The notes: a model not told the origin generated them from the letters alone. Positions 42,995-50,800 are shown, counted from the stretch's first letter. The stretch: DNA of 64,000 nucleotides from Elusimicrobiaceae bacterium (GCA_017525025.1 JAFXUJ010000014.1:186001-250000), one strand, 5' to 3'. Made by a program: numbers and translations.

Positions 42995-44440
42995 CTACCA
43001 CCGCAGGTTGGGGTTGCGCGCGGCGGAAACCTCATCAATGCGGGCCACCGGTTGCGTGGTGGGCGCATCATGCAAGAGTTGTACGTTCGTTTGGATTTCG
43101 TCATAGATTTTTTCCAACGCATCCACAAACGCATCCAGCATTTCTTTGCTTTCCGTTTCCGTCGGCTCAACCATCATAGCCTCCGGCACAATCAGCGGAA
43201 AATAAATCGTAGGCGCGTAAAAACCGTAATCCAAAAGCCGTTTTGCCACATCAGCGGTATGCACACCGTTCATTTCTTTGGGATTGATGGACAGCACGCA
43301 CTCGTGCATACAATTTTCGTCAAAAAACGCATTAAATTTGCCTTTGAGTTTGGCACGCACGTAGTTGGCATTTAAAATGGCTTTTTCGGCAATGTTTTTG
43401 AGCGTGTTTGCGTCAAATTGGCGCAAATAACAATACCCGCGTAAACAAATCGCGATATTGCCGTAAAATGCTTTCATTTTGCCTAAACTTTGGGGCATCT
43501 CGCCGGTTAGTGTATAAACTCCGTCTTTCTTTTCCACAATTGGTTTAGGTAAAAAGGGCGCCACGTGCGCAGCCGCCCCCACCGGGCCCGAACCCGGTCC
43601 GCCGCCGCCATGCGGAGCCGCAAATGTTTTGTGTAGATTTAAGTGCATTACATCCACTCCAAAATCAACCGGCTTGGCCAAACCGATTAACGCATTAAAA
43701 TTCGCTCCGTCCATATACAACAAAGCCCCTGCTTTGTGGACCATGTCCGCAATTTCACGGATGTCTTTTTCAAAAAGGCCCACCGTGTTCGGTACGGTAA
43801 GCATGACAGCCGCCGTTTTATCCGACAGCGCCGCTTGCAAGGCTTCTTTATCTACGCAACCATCCGCGGCAGATTTGATATTTACTACCGTATAACCTGC
43901 CATGTTAGCCGTAGCCGGGTTGGTGCCGTGGGCGGTATCGGGCACAATTACTTCCGTGCGGGAACCATTTTTTTGTGCATCATGATAGGCACGCACGGTC
44001 AAAATACCCGTCAGTTCTCCATGGGCCCCCGCTGCCGGTTGCAAGGTAAAAGCGGCCAGACCGGTAATTTCTTTTAAAAGTTCCTGGAGTTCATACATCA
44101 CTTGCAATGTACCCTGTACGGCACTTTCGGGCGCAAACGGGTGCGCGCTCGCAAACGGCTCCAAGACGGATAAAGTATCATACGCCTTGGGGTTATATTT
44201 CATCGTACAAGACCCCAACGGATAGAATTGCCCGTCTAGGGAATAGTTTAATTGTGAAAGCCGTGTAAAGTGCCGCACGGTATCAAATTCACTCAATTCG
44301 GGTAAATGCGGGACGGACGTACGCAATAAATTTTTAGGTAAATACCCTTCCGCGTGTTTCTGCACACTTTCAAAACGTACACCACGGCGGCCGGCGCGGG
44401 ATTTTTCAATAGATAATTTATTCTGCAAAATATTTTCCAT
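42995..44440 (-). CDS. gcvPB: Glycine dehydrogenase (decarboxylating) subunit 2
   Basis: The start is the ATG at 44440, one base after the gcvPA stop, with GGGAGAG upstream; the longer frame overlaps gcvPA. The 481-residue protein has QLNYSLDGQFYPLGSCTMKY, FTLQPAAGAHGELTG and the pyridoxal-phosphate lysine in MHLNLHKTFAAPHGGGGPGS. It is the C-terminal half of the P protein, split from subunit 1 as in many bacteria. With GcvPA it decarboxylates glycine and loads the aminomethyl group onto lipoyl-GcvH. Confidence 0.96.
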   Translation of the reverse strand: MENILQNKLSIEKSRAGRRGVRFESVQKHAEGYLPKNLLRTSVPHLPELSEFDTVRHFTRLSQLNYSLDGQFYPLGSCTMKYNPKAYDTLSVLEPFASAHPFAPESAVQGTLQVMYELQELLKEITGLAAFTLQPAAGAHGELTGILTVRAYHDAQKNGSRTEVIVPDTAHGTNPATANMAGYTVVNIKSAADGCVDKEALQAALSDKTAAVMLTVPNTVGLFEKDIREIADMVHKAGALLYMDGANFNALIGLAKPVDFGVDVMHLNLHKTFAAPHGGGGPGSGPVGAAAHVAPFLPKPIVEKKDGVYTLTGEMPQSLGKMKAFYGNIAICLRGYCYLRQFDANTLKNIAEKAILNANYVRAKLKGKFNAFFDENCMHECVLSINPKEMNGVHTADVAKRLLDYGFYAPTIYFPLIVPEAMMVEPTETESKEMLDAFVDALEKIYDEIQTNVQLLHDAPTTQPVARIDEVSAARNPNLRW

Positions 44441-44441
44441 A

Positions 44442-45767
44442 TTAAATCTCTCCCAGCGCTTTGACGTAATCTTGCAAGTCCCTTTCACTACGCATTTCTG
44501 TGGCGCATACAAGTAAACAATTAGCCATTTGCGGGCTTAAATTACCTAAATCATACCCCGCGGCAATTCCGCGTGCGGCTAATTTTTCAACCACCTGCTT
44601 AGCCGGTACCGGGCAAGTAACCACAAATTCATTGAAGAACGGGGCCCCCGTCGTAGCAATAAACCCTTTTACTTGTTTAATCATATCGGCTAATCGGTGC
44701 GCACGCTCCACATTCAACTCCGCTACTTCTTTGAGCCCTTGCGGCCCCAGTAATGTAAGATAGATAACCGCGTTGAGAGCACAAATAGCTTCGTTGGAAC
44801 AAATATTGGACGCGGCTTTTTCACGCCGGATGTGTTGTTCCCGCGCCTGAAGCGTAAGCACAAACGCACGCTTGCCGTTTTTATCTTGGGCAATCCCCAC
44901 CATGCGTCCGGGTAATTGGCGCATATAAGCCTTTTTAGCGGTCATCACACCGAGCCCCGGCCCGCCGAAACTCATCGGGTTTCCCAACGCTTGGCCTTCA
45001 CAAACGGCAAAATCGGCACCGTACGAACCCGGGGTTTGCACCACGCCCAAAGAAAGCGGATTTACAACCGCTACAAGCAGGGCTCCTGCCTCGTGTACAG
45101 CTACAGAAATGCTTTGAGCGTCCTCTAAATTCCCCAAAAAGTTGGGGTTGGGCAGCACAAAACAAGCTGTTTTATCCGTTATTTGTTTTTGAAGTTCTTT
45201 TAGAGCAATCGTACCGTCGGCTTCCACTTTGGCTTCCGCAATCGTCAGCCCCATGTGGCGCGTATAGGTTTGCAACACTTCTTTGTAATGTGGGTGCAAG
45301 AGGGTGGAAATAATAATTTCCTTACGTCCGGTAACACGCGCTGCGGCTAAAACGGCTTCCGCCATGGCGGTAGCGCCATCATAATGGGAAGCCGTCGCCA
45401 CATCCATATCCAGAAGCGCGCACATACAACTTTGAAACTCATAAATCGTTTGCAACGTGCCTTGGCTGGCTTCGGCTTGGTAAGGTGTATAAGCCGTTAA
45501 AAATTCCCCGCGGCCGGATAAAGCGGGCACGGCCGCCGGTATAAAATGTTCGTATATCCCGGCCCCGATAAAATTTTTAAGCGGTTTGTTCGCAGCAGCT
45601 AACGCATGTAAATGCGCAGTCAACTGTTGTTCCGTTAATGCAGCAGGCAAGTTATAACGAGGGTATAACAAATCCGCCGGAATTTTGTTTAGTAATTCTT
45701 TAACAGAAGAAACACCGACCGATGCCAGCATTTCTTTTTCATCTTCACGCGTATGTGGAGTAAACAT
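44442..45767 (-). CDS. gcvPA: Glycine dehydrogenase (decarboxylating) subunit 1
   Basis: The 441-residue protein matches the N-terminal half of P protein: FIGAGIYEHFIPAAVPAL, FLTAYTPYQAEASQGTLQ, EFQSCMCALLDMDVATASHY and GGPGLGVMTAKK. It pairs with GcvPB. An AAAGGA site precedes the ATG. A terminator-like hairpin lies just upstream, between gcvH and this gene. Confidence 0.96.
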   Translation of the reverse strand: MFTPHTREDEKEMLASVGVSSVKELLNKIPADLLYPRYNLPAALTEQQLTAHLHALAAANKPLKNFIGAGIYEHFIPAAVPALSGRGEFLTAYTPYQAEASQGTLQTIYEFQSCMCALLDMDVATASHYDGATAMAEAVLAAARVTGRKEIIISTLLHPHYKEVLQTYTRHMGLTIAEAKVEADGTIALKELQKQITDKTACFVLPNPNFLGNLEDAQSISVAVHEAGALLVAVVNPLSLGVVQTPGSYGADFAVCEGQALGNPMSFGGPGLGVMTAKKAYMRQLPGRMVGIAQDKNGKRAFVLTLQAREQHIRREKAASNICSNEAICALNAVIYLTLLGPQGLKEVAELNVERAHRLADMIKQVKGFIATTGAPFFNEFVVTCPVPAKQVVEKLAARGIAAGYDLGNLSPQMANCLLVCATEMRSERDLQDYVKALGEI

Positions 45768-45780
45768 AAAGTCCTTTGAA

Positions 45781-45802
45781 AATCCCCCGTTAGCCGGGGG
45801 AT
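45781..45802 (-). terminator. Terminator-like hairpin between gcvH and gcvPA
   Basis: ATCCCCCG pairs with CGGGGGAT around a five-base loop. On the minus strand it is followed by TTTTC. It lies inside the gcv operon, so it may act as a partial terminator or protect the upstream gcvTH message. Confidence 0.65.
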
Positions 45803-45809
45803 ATTAACA

Positions 45810-46190
45810 TTATTTTTGAATAGTAGCCTGGTAAGACGATAAGTCCAGCAAAGCATCCATTTCGGTTGGATTTGTCATCTTGATTTTGAACAACCAACCG
45901 TTTCCGTGCGGTTCGCGGTTTACAAGAGCGGGATCCCCATTTAAAGCTTCGTTAACGGCTACAATTTCACCGCTGACGGGGGCGTAAATTTCGGAAGCGG
46001 ATTTGACCGATTCTACTACGCAGCAGTTTTCACCCGCTTTTACACTGCGGCCTACTTTGGGCAAATCCACAAAAACGATATCGCTGATTTCCTCCTGTGC
46101 GTGGTTGGAAATTCCCACCACAGCCAGTTCACCCTCTTTATAGGCCCATTCATGTGTTTTTAGAAAACGGCAATTTTCTTCGTTATACAT
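45810..46190 (-). CDS. gcvH: Glycine cleavage system H protein
   Basis: The 126-residue protein shows SDIVFVDLPKVGRSVKAGE and the lipoylation site VVESVKSASEIYAPVSGE with the modified Lys at about residue 63. H protein carries the aminomethyl group on lipoate between P, T and L proteins. It starts 14 bases after the gcvT stop with a GGAG site. The L protein (lipoamide dehydrogenase) is not in this window. Confidence 0.97.
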   Translation of the reverse strand: MYNEENCRFLKTHEWAYKEGELAVVGISNHAQEEISDIVFVDLPKVGRSVKAGENCCVVESVKSASEIYAPVSGEIVAVNEALNGDPALVNREPHGNGWLFKIKMTNPTEMDALLDLSSYQATIQK

Positions 46191-46204
46191 TGGTTTCTCC
46201 TCAG

Positions 46205-47287
46205 TTATACACGGTTTTTATAAAACGGCGGCTTGACGACCTGAGCCGCGAGACGGCGAGTGTGAACTTCAATTTCCACCTCTGCCCCAACGGGAATTTG
46301 GCTGTCCAAATAACCAACCCCAATCCCCTTAAAAAGCGGCGAAAACGTACCGCTGGTTAAAACCCCGGCCTCTTTTCCGTCCGCAAAAATTTTACAACCG
46401 GCGCGCGGCACCCCGGGAACCTTCAACACAAAACCCACTAACCTGTCTTTAAACCCGGCCGCCTTTTTCGCTTCTAACGCCGCCTTGCCGATAAAATCCG
46501 GCTTGGCCAATTTGACCACCCAACCGCACCCGGCTTCATAAGGGGTACGCGTTTGGTTAGCATCTTCCCCGTTTAACAAATATCCGGCCTCCAGCCGAAG
46601 CACGTCCCGCGCGCCTAAACCGCACGGCTTGACGCCCAGTTCCAAAAGGACGTCCCATAATTGTGTAATTTGCGCGGCGGGCAACATAATTTCCACCCCG
46701 TCCTCCCCAGTATAACCGGTACGGGTTACATAACCGTCTGTTTCAAACATGGTAAGCGGTGAAATATGAAAGCGCGGCAAATCTTGTACTCCCGGAAGAA
46801 TGCGGTTGATAATCTCCACCGCGTGCGGCCCTTGTACAGCCAACATGCTCCATTGATTACTTTCGTTACGCACTGTTACGTGAAAAGTGCCGGCGTGTTT
46901 TTTAAGCCAGGCAAAATCTTCTTCCACACAAGCAGCATTGACGACAATTAAAAATTTTTCCGGGGCCAAACAAAATGAAATGGCATCATCAATAATCGTG
47001 CCTTTTTCAGTAAGGATATGAAAGTACGTACCTTCCGCCGGCCCGTTTTTGATGTGGTTGCAACTGATGTATTGCAAAAAAGGCCAGGCATTTAAACCCT
47101 CCACCACTAATTGCCCCATATGGGACACGTCAAACATTCCCGCATGTTCACGCACGGCTTTGTGCTCGGCCAAAATACCGTCAAATTGTACGGGCAACAA
47201 CCACCCGTGAAAATCTACCATCTTGCCGCCGGCTTTCTCACAAGCTTGGCGCAAGGCAGTTGTTTTAAGTGTAGGTGTACTTTTCAC
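46205..47287 (-). CDS. gcvT: Glycine cleavage system T protein (aminomethyltransferase)
   Basis: The 360-residue protein carries the T-protein blocks MFDVSHMGQLVVEG, YTGEDGVEIMLP, LGARDVLRLEAGYLLNGED and TSGTFSPLFKGIGVGYLD. It moves the methylene group to tetrahydrofolate and releases ammonia. It is first in gcvT-gcvH-gcvPA-gcvPB. AGGAG precedes the start. The 81-base gap to the divergent neighbour is too short for a glycine riboswitch and shows none. Confidence 0.97.
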   Translation of the reverse strand: MKSTPTLKTTALRQACEKAGGKMVDFHGWLLPVQFDGILAEHKAVREHAGMFDVSHMGQLVVEGLNAWPFLQYISCNHIKNGPAEGTYFHILTEKGTIIDDAISFCLAPEKFLIVVNAACVEEDFAWLKKHAGTFHVTVRNESNQWSMLAVQGPHAVEIINRILPGVQDLPRFHISPLTMFETDGYVTRTGYTGEDGVEIMLPAAQITQLWDVLLELGVKPCGLGARDVLRLEAGYLLNGEDANQTRTPYEAGCGWVVKLAKPDFIGKAALEAKKAAGFKDRLVGFVLKVPGVPRAGCKIFADGKEAGVLTSGTFSPLFKGIGVGYLDSQIPVGAEVEIEVHTRRLAAQVVKPPFYKNRV

Positions 47288-47351
47288 AAAAATCTCCTAT
47301 ACGTTTATTGTATAAAAATATTCTTTAAAGGGCTCAAATTTAAAAGGTGAA

Positions 47352-47362
47352 ATTGATATAAT
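47352..47362 (+). promoter_or_regulatory. Extended -10 of the YgjP-like gene, leaderless arrangement
   Basis: ATTGATATAAT (TATAAT at 47357-47362) is followed by six bases and the ATG at 47369. The predicted transcript begins on the start codon and no ribosome site is present. Confidence 0.66.
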
Positions 47363-47368
47363 ACAAGT

Positions 47369-48037
47369 ATGGCAGATACACAAAGCGTTGTCAGTGATGT
47401 GAAATTGTTTTTAGAACGGCTTAAAAAGGAAATGCCGGAGATTTTCGGCCCTACCGAAAAAGCCGGCACTACGGTTAACACCGAAACGTCCGCCCCTACT
47501 GAAAACAAAGTCCTCTATAACGGGGATTTATTTGAGGCCCGTGTTTACCTTACCCCGGATCAAGAAGAAGGGGTGGCGTTTGACGGTCAAGTATTTCATG
47601 TATATTTGCAGAACAAAGAAAGTAATCCTTCCGCGCTGGTAACCCAATGGCTACGGGATAAAGCGGCCGAAGTGTTACCGCAAAAAACAAAAGAATGGGC
47701 GGAAAAAATAGGCGTGGAATACAACAACGTAGTGTTGAAGGACCAACGCACGCTGTGGGCCAGTTGCTCGGGCAAAAAAAATATCAACTATTCCTACCGC
47801 ATTATTAAAATGCCGCGCGTAGTACAAGATTATTTGGTAATACACGAACTGTGCCACTTAAAATTTATGAATCACGGCGCGGAATATTGGGAATTGGTTG
47901 CCCAGTTCAGCCCTGACTATAAACTCCACCGCCGTTGGCTTAACGAACACAAAGACGCTGTTTTTGAAGAAGTAAAACTAACCATTTCTGCCCAAGACTC
48001 GGCTTCTATCCCAACGGAATCAACTCCGGGAAATTAA
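47369..48037 (+). CDS. YgjP-like (DUF45/M48-type) metallopeptidase-domain protein
   Basis: The 222-residue protein has the YgjP/WLM-like core in its C-terminal half: RTLWASCSGKKNINYSYRI, then VIHELCHLKFMNHGAEYWELV with the HExxH zinc motif (HELCH) and a downstream His in NHGAEYW. The N-terminal 100 residues are variable and acidic. There is no signal peptide. The cytoplasmic function is unknown; many relatives are found beside restriction genes, but not here. Confidence 0.85.
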   Translation: MADTQSVVSDVKLFLERLKKEMPEIFGPTEKAGTTVNTETSAPTENKVLYNGDLFEARVYLTPDQEEGVAFDGQVFHVYLQNKESNPSALVTQWLRDKAAEVLPQKTKEWAEKIGVEYNNVVLKDQRTLWASCSGKKNINYSYRIIKMPRVVQDYLVIHELCHLKFMNHGAEYWELVAQFSPDYKLHRRWLNEHKDAVFEEVKLTISAQDSASIPTESTPGN

Positions 48038-48048
48038 TCTTTAGCAAA

Positions 48049-48079
48049 AAACACCCCGGCACTTGGCCGGGGTGTTTCC
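48049..48079. terminator. Bidirectional terminator, left flank of the cysteine-rich prepilin
   Basis: AAACACCCCGGC (48049-48060) pairs with GCCGGGGTGTTT (48066-48077). A tract on one side, T-rich on the other. Its 17-base core CCCCGGCACTTGGCCGG recurs on the other side of the prepilin gene. Confidence 0.9.
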
Positions 48080-48099
48080 TTTATAAAACCATCCTGTAC

Positions 48100-48597
48100 T
48101 TATTTAAGCGTGCAACTGCTACTGCCACATAACATTTGGCAATAGTCCTTTGAACTGTTATCATTTATACACTCAATAGTGCCGTTTTCATAATCCATAT
48201 AGAGGAAATAAGGATACCCACCGCTTATATTCCGATTTGCATAAAATCCAATATGCGTATCTGTGTCATATGTCCAATCTTTAGTTTTGAAACAGGCCGT
48301 CGAGCCTGTAGCACAATTATTTACATTACTCTCATATTCACCGGGCAAGTCATCTCGCATATATTCGACGAAATCCACATAAGGTTCATCACATGCTGAC
48401 GCGCCTTGTTCCAATACACATAATTGGTGGAGTTGACGCACTTTATTCAGTATGATTTTTGCTTCTGCTATACGGGTTTTTTCTACGGCTTTTTCATACT
48501 GTGGTAACGCTACCGCCGCCAAAATACCAATAATTAATACCACTACAAGTAATTCGATGAGGGTAAAACCTTTCATACAACAACTTTTATTTTTCAT
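48100..48597 (-). CDS. Cysteine-rich type IV prepilin
   Basis: From the ATG at 48597 (GGGAG upstream) the product is 165 residues: MKNKSCCMKG then FTLIELLVVVLIIGIL, cleaved before Phe with Glu5 present. The mature protein has many cysteines (LCVLEQGASAC, NNCATGSTAC, IECIND, YCQMLCGSSSC), so the exposed domain is probably held by disulfides. The segment EAKIILNKVRQLHQLCVLE is a style I associate with Elusimicrobium-type pilins. No assembly genes are nearby. An A12 tract lies about 40 bases upstream of the start. Composition is lower in GC than neighbours. Confidence 0.9.
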   Translation of the reverse strand: MKNKSCCMKGFTLIELLVVVLIIGILAAVALPQYEKAVEKTRIAEAKIILNKVRQLHQLCVLEQGASACDEPYVDFVEYMRDDLPGEYESNVNNCATGSTACFKTKDWTYDTDTHIGFYANRNISGGYPYFLYMDYENGTIECINDNSSKDYCQMLCGSSSCTLK

Positions 48598-48682
48598 ACG
48601 TATCTCCCTATACGCTTTAGAATAAAAGTAGTGTATCAAAAAAAAAAAATAAACAAGGCACTCCTACTTTTATAACAACAAA

Positions 48683-48710
48683 ACAACCCCCGGCACTTGG
48701 CCGGAGGTTT
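48683..48710 (-). terminator. Terminator of the secreted unknown protein, right flank of the prepilin
   Basis: AACC-C-CCGGC pairs with GCCGG-A-GGTT (one mismatch); on the minus strand it is followed by TTGTTTTGTTGTT. It repeats the core CCCCGGCACTTGGCCGG (48688-48704) of the terminator at 48049-48079. Confidence 0.85.
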
Positions 48711-48744
48711 ATCGTTATAGAACAAAACATAAACAGTTGAACAA

Positions 48745-49482
48745 CTAACGTATCACGGCAAAGGCACTTTCCGACACGCCGCCCAATCTATCCGTATAAC
48801 TGCCAACTACTTTCTTTACTAAGGCCACCACCTTACCTTGATAAATTAGGGCATCCCCCACTTGCAATATTCCGCGTTCCACAGCGGACATTTTTATACG
48901 AGTACGTCCCAACGGTCCCACGTTCTTGGCATGGAAAAACAAGCGTAAATGTCGGGTCATTTCCTCGCCGTAGGCTTCTTGCAAACTCAACCCCGCCGCA
49001 ACAGGCATTGTTTGCACGCTGGGAGCCCCAAGGGTTACATCCGCCGGTACCGGCAACCAAATTATTTCTCCCGATTTTTTTACCTTTTCCCCCGCTATTA
49101 CAATCCGGCGGCCATTTTTAAAATGCAAGGTCAAATCGTCCAACTGATATTTCCCTTCCTCCACACACACGGACGGGAATAATACATAGTGTCCGTCATG
49201 TACTAACACGCCCCGGCAAGAAGTATCTTTTTGTTTTTCTTTAATAACTTGCTCTTGGCGGGCCGGACGGCGTGGTGCACGCAGCATCATGTCTCTGAGT
49301 GTAATTTCTTTTTTCCAATGAAGGGATATCTCTACCTCGTACGGATTTTCCGCCAGTTGGGCTTGCGCGGCAACGCGGGCCACACGAGGGGTTAGCTCCG
49401 CCTCTCCGGCAAAAACCGCCAGCGCGTTCAAGCAAATAAAAACCGCACCGAAAAGAACTTTTGTATATATATTGTTTTGCAT
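48745..49482 (-). CDS. Secreted protein, possibly a degenerate trypsin-like domain
   Basis: I take the ATG at 49482 (GAGGT upstream); a longer frame has no ribosome site. The 245-residue product has a signal peptide ending near LAVFA (25). From about 88 on, SCRGVLVHDGHYVLFPSVCV resembles the His region of trypsin-fold proteins, SGEIIWLPVP the Asp region and LQVGDALIYQGKVVALV the Ser region, but His, Asp and Ser are all replaced. If the likeness is real it is a pseudoprotease, perhaps a binding protein. Otherwise function is unknown. Its promoter overlaps a palindrome. Confidence 0.65.
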   Translation of the reverse strand: MQNNIYTKVLFGAVFICLNALAVFAGEAELTPRVARVAAQAQLAENPYEVEISLHWKKEITLRDMMLRAPRRPARQEQVIKEKQKDTSCRGVLVHDGHYVLFPSVCVEEGKYQLDDLTLHFKNGRRIVIAGEKVKKSGEIIWLPVPADVTLGAPSVQTMPVAAGLSLQEAYGEEMTRHLRLFFHAKNVGPLGRTRIKMSAVERGILQVGDALIYQGKVVALVKKVVGSYTDRLGGVSESAFAVIR

Positions 49483-49521
49483 ATCATTACCTCTTTTATA
49501 TCTGTTTATTTTGATACATAT

Positions 49522-49550
49522 ATTATACAAAAGTTAGTTTAAACTAACAA
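49522..49550 (-). promoter_or_regulatory. Promoter of the secreted unknown protein
   Basis: TTGTTA (49550-49545) and TATAAT (49527-49522) on the minus strand are 17 bases apart. The space between and the -35 are covered by a perfect palindrome. Confidence 0.78.
49533..49548. promoter_or_regulatory. Perfect 16-base palindrome over a promoter (operator 1)
   Basis: GTTAGTTTAAACTAAC is a perfect inverted repeat sitting in the spacer and -35 of the promoter. A bound dimeric repressor would block RNA polymerase. The regulator is not identified in the window. Confidence 0.7.
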
Positions 49551-49598
49551 ATATTTTTTAAATTACTCGTAAAATCAAATAAAAATATATAAATTAAA

Positions 49599-49613
49599 GT
49601 TAGTTTTAACTAT
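49599..49613. promoter_or_regulatory. Second copy of the operator-like sequence (operator 2)
   Basis: GTTAGTTTTAACTAT shares GTTAGTTT and AACTA with the palindrome at 49533-49548 and is itself an imperfect inverted repeat. It lies about 66 bases from the first centre, upstream of the promoter and just past the end of the chromate transporter gene. Confidence 0.55.
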
Positions 49614-49625
49614 ATTTAGAACTTT

Positions 49626-50150
49626 CTAATACACCCAAAACGCCGCAACGGCTGCGCCCAGCAGTACCGCGATCGGGCTAGCCTTACGCGTAAAGACAAG
49701 TAAAAAAGCAGCTAAAAAGAAGAAAACACTTTTTACATCTATAAAATTTTCCGCATTGCATAACGCCAAGGCCGCTGCCGCAATCAAGCCTACTACCAAC
49801 GGACGCAAAACCTTAAACACGCCCTCCACGCGCGGTGCATGCCGGTTTTTAAGCAAAAATTTACCCAACCACAACATCAGCAGAAAAGACGGCAAACATA
49901 CCGCCAGTGTAGCCACCCCCGCGCCCCACACATTACCGGTCGCCAGGTAGCCGGTATAGGTAGCCATATTAATCCCTACCGGGCCGGGCGTTACTTGGCT
50001 GACGGCAACTAAATCGGTAAATTGCAAATTCGTGAGCCAACCGTATTTAAAGACCACTTCGTTTTGGATAAACGAGATCATGGCATATCCGCCTCCAAAA
50101 TTAAAAAGGCCTATTTTAAAAAAAGTGATAAATAAGCGGAGGTAAATCAT
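49626..50150 (-). CDS. Chromate-transporter family protein, half 2
   Basis: The 174-residue membrane protein is a single CHR domain: KIGLFNFGGGYAMISFIQNE and VSQVTPGPVGINMATYTGY match the family. Short-chain CHR proteins work as pairs of oppositely oriented halves, here with the gene upstream, which it overlaps by four bases. Despite the name, natural substrates in anaerobes are unclear; inorganic anions are likely. Confidence 0.9.
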   Translation of the reverse strand: MIYLRLFITFFKIGLFNFGGGYAMISFIQNEVVFKYGWLTNLQFTDLVAVSQVTPGPVGINMATYTGYLATGNVWGAGVATLAVCLPSFLLMLWLGKFLLKNRHAPRVEGVFKVLRPLVVGLIAAAALALCNAENFIDVKSVFFFLAAFLLVFTRKASPIAVLLGAAVAAFWVY

Positions 50151-50686
50151 TTATTCTCCCGTTTAACGGCCCATAAATAACCGCTCAATCCCGCAACCAC
50201 TACAAGATAAACAGGTGAAACATGCCCTATCCACACCAATCCCGCCGCCGCGGCGGGTAGCCACACCGTCTTCCAATTGATACGGGCCGCATGGGCCAGC
50301 CGGAAAACCGGCACGGCAATAAGGGCTACCACCGCCGGACGTACCCCTTTGAAAATACGCTCAACAATTGGATTTTCCCGGTATGTGGCAAAGAAAATAG
50401 CGATTAGCAAAATAATAATAAACGAAGGCAACGCCGCCCCCAGTGCCGCCCAGAAACTCCCCCAGGCGCGGGCACGTTTATAACCCGTCAAAATAGCTAC
50501 GTTAACCGCCATAATCCCCGGGGCGGTTTGGGCTACCGCTATGGTATCCAAAAAATCCTGACGGCCCATCCAGGCACGTTTATCTACCAATTCCCGTTCC
50601 ATGAGCGGCAACATAGCATACCCGCCGCCCAACGTAAACAGGCCTATCTTGGCAAAAATATAGAAAAGAGAAAACAGTTCTTTCAT
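50147..50686 (-). CDS. Chromate-transporter family protein, half 1
   Basis: The 179-residue CHR-domain membrane protein has KIGLFTLGGGYAMLPLMERE and VAQTAPGIMAVNVAILTGY. It is homologous to its partner encoded downstream (same GGGYAM and PG motifs), and together they would form one transporter. About six helices are expected. Confidence 0.9.
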   Translation of the reverse strand: MKELFSLFYIFAKIGLFTLGGGYAMLPLMERELVDKRAWMGRQDFLDTIAVAQTAPGIMAVNVAILTGYKRARAWGSFWAALGAALPSFIIILLIAIFFATYRENPIVERIFKGVRPAVVALIAVPVFRLAHAARINWKTVWLPAAAAGLVWIGHVSPVYLVVVAGLSGYLWAVKRENK

Positions 50687-50744
50687 ATGCCTAATTTTAC
50701 TATTTCGGAAGAAATTCTACCAAAGGGGTTTAAATGTATAAAAC

Positions 50745-50780
50745 AAGCGGAGCAATTCTTTGCCAAGGATTGCCCCGCTT
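50745..50780 (-). terminator. Terminator after the amidase gene
   Basis: AAGCGG-a-GCAAT pairs with ATTGC-c-CCGCTT; on the minus strand GTTTTAT follows. It ends the long cell-envelope operon. Confidence 0.78.
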
Positions 50781-50800
50781 TCTAATACAAAAATACTCGT

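Noticed and set aside
47288-47368. Possible glycine riboswitch before gcvT
   Set aside because: The gap is only 81 bases, is AT-rich and holds two promoters; no tandem aptamer-like structure is visible.
48638-48649. A run of twelve A upstream of the prepilin gene, as a phase-variation tract
   Set aside because: It lies in a non-coding stretch about 40 bases before the start, with no clear promoter spacing around it; length change cannot be judged from one sequence.
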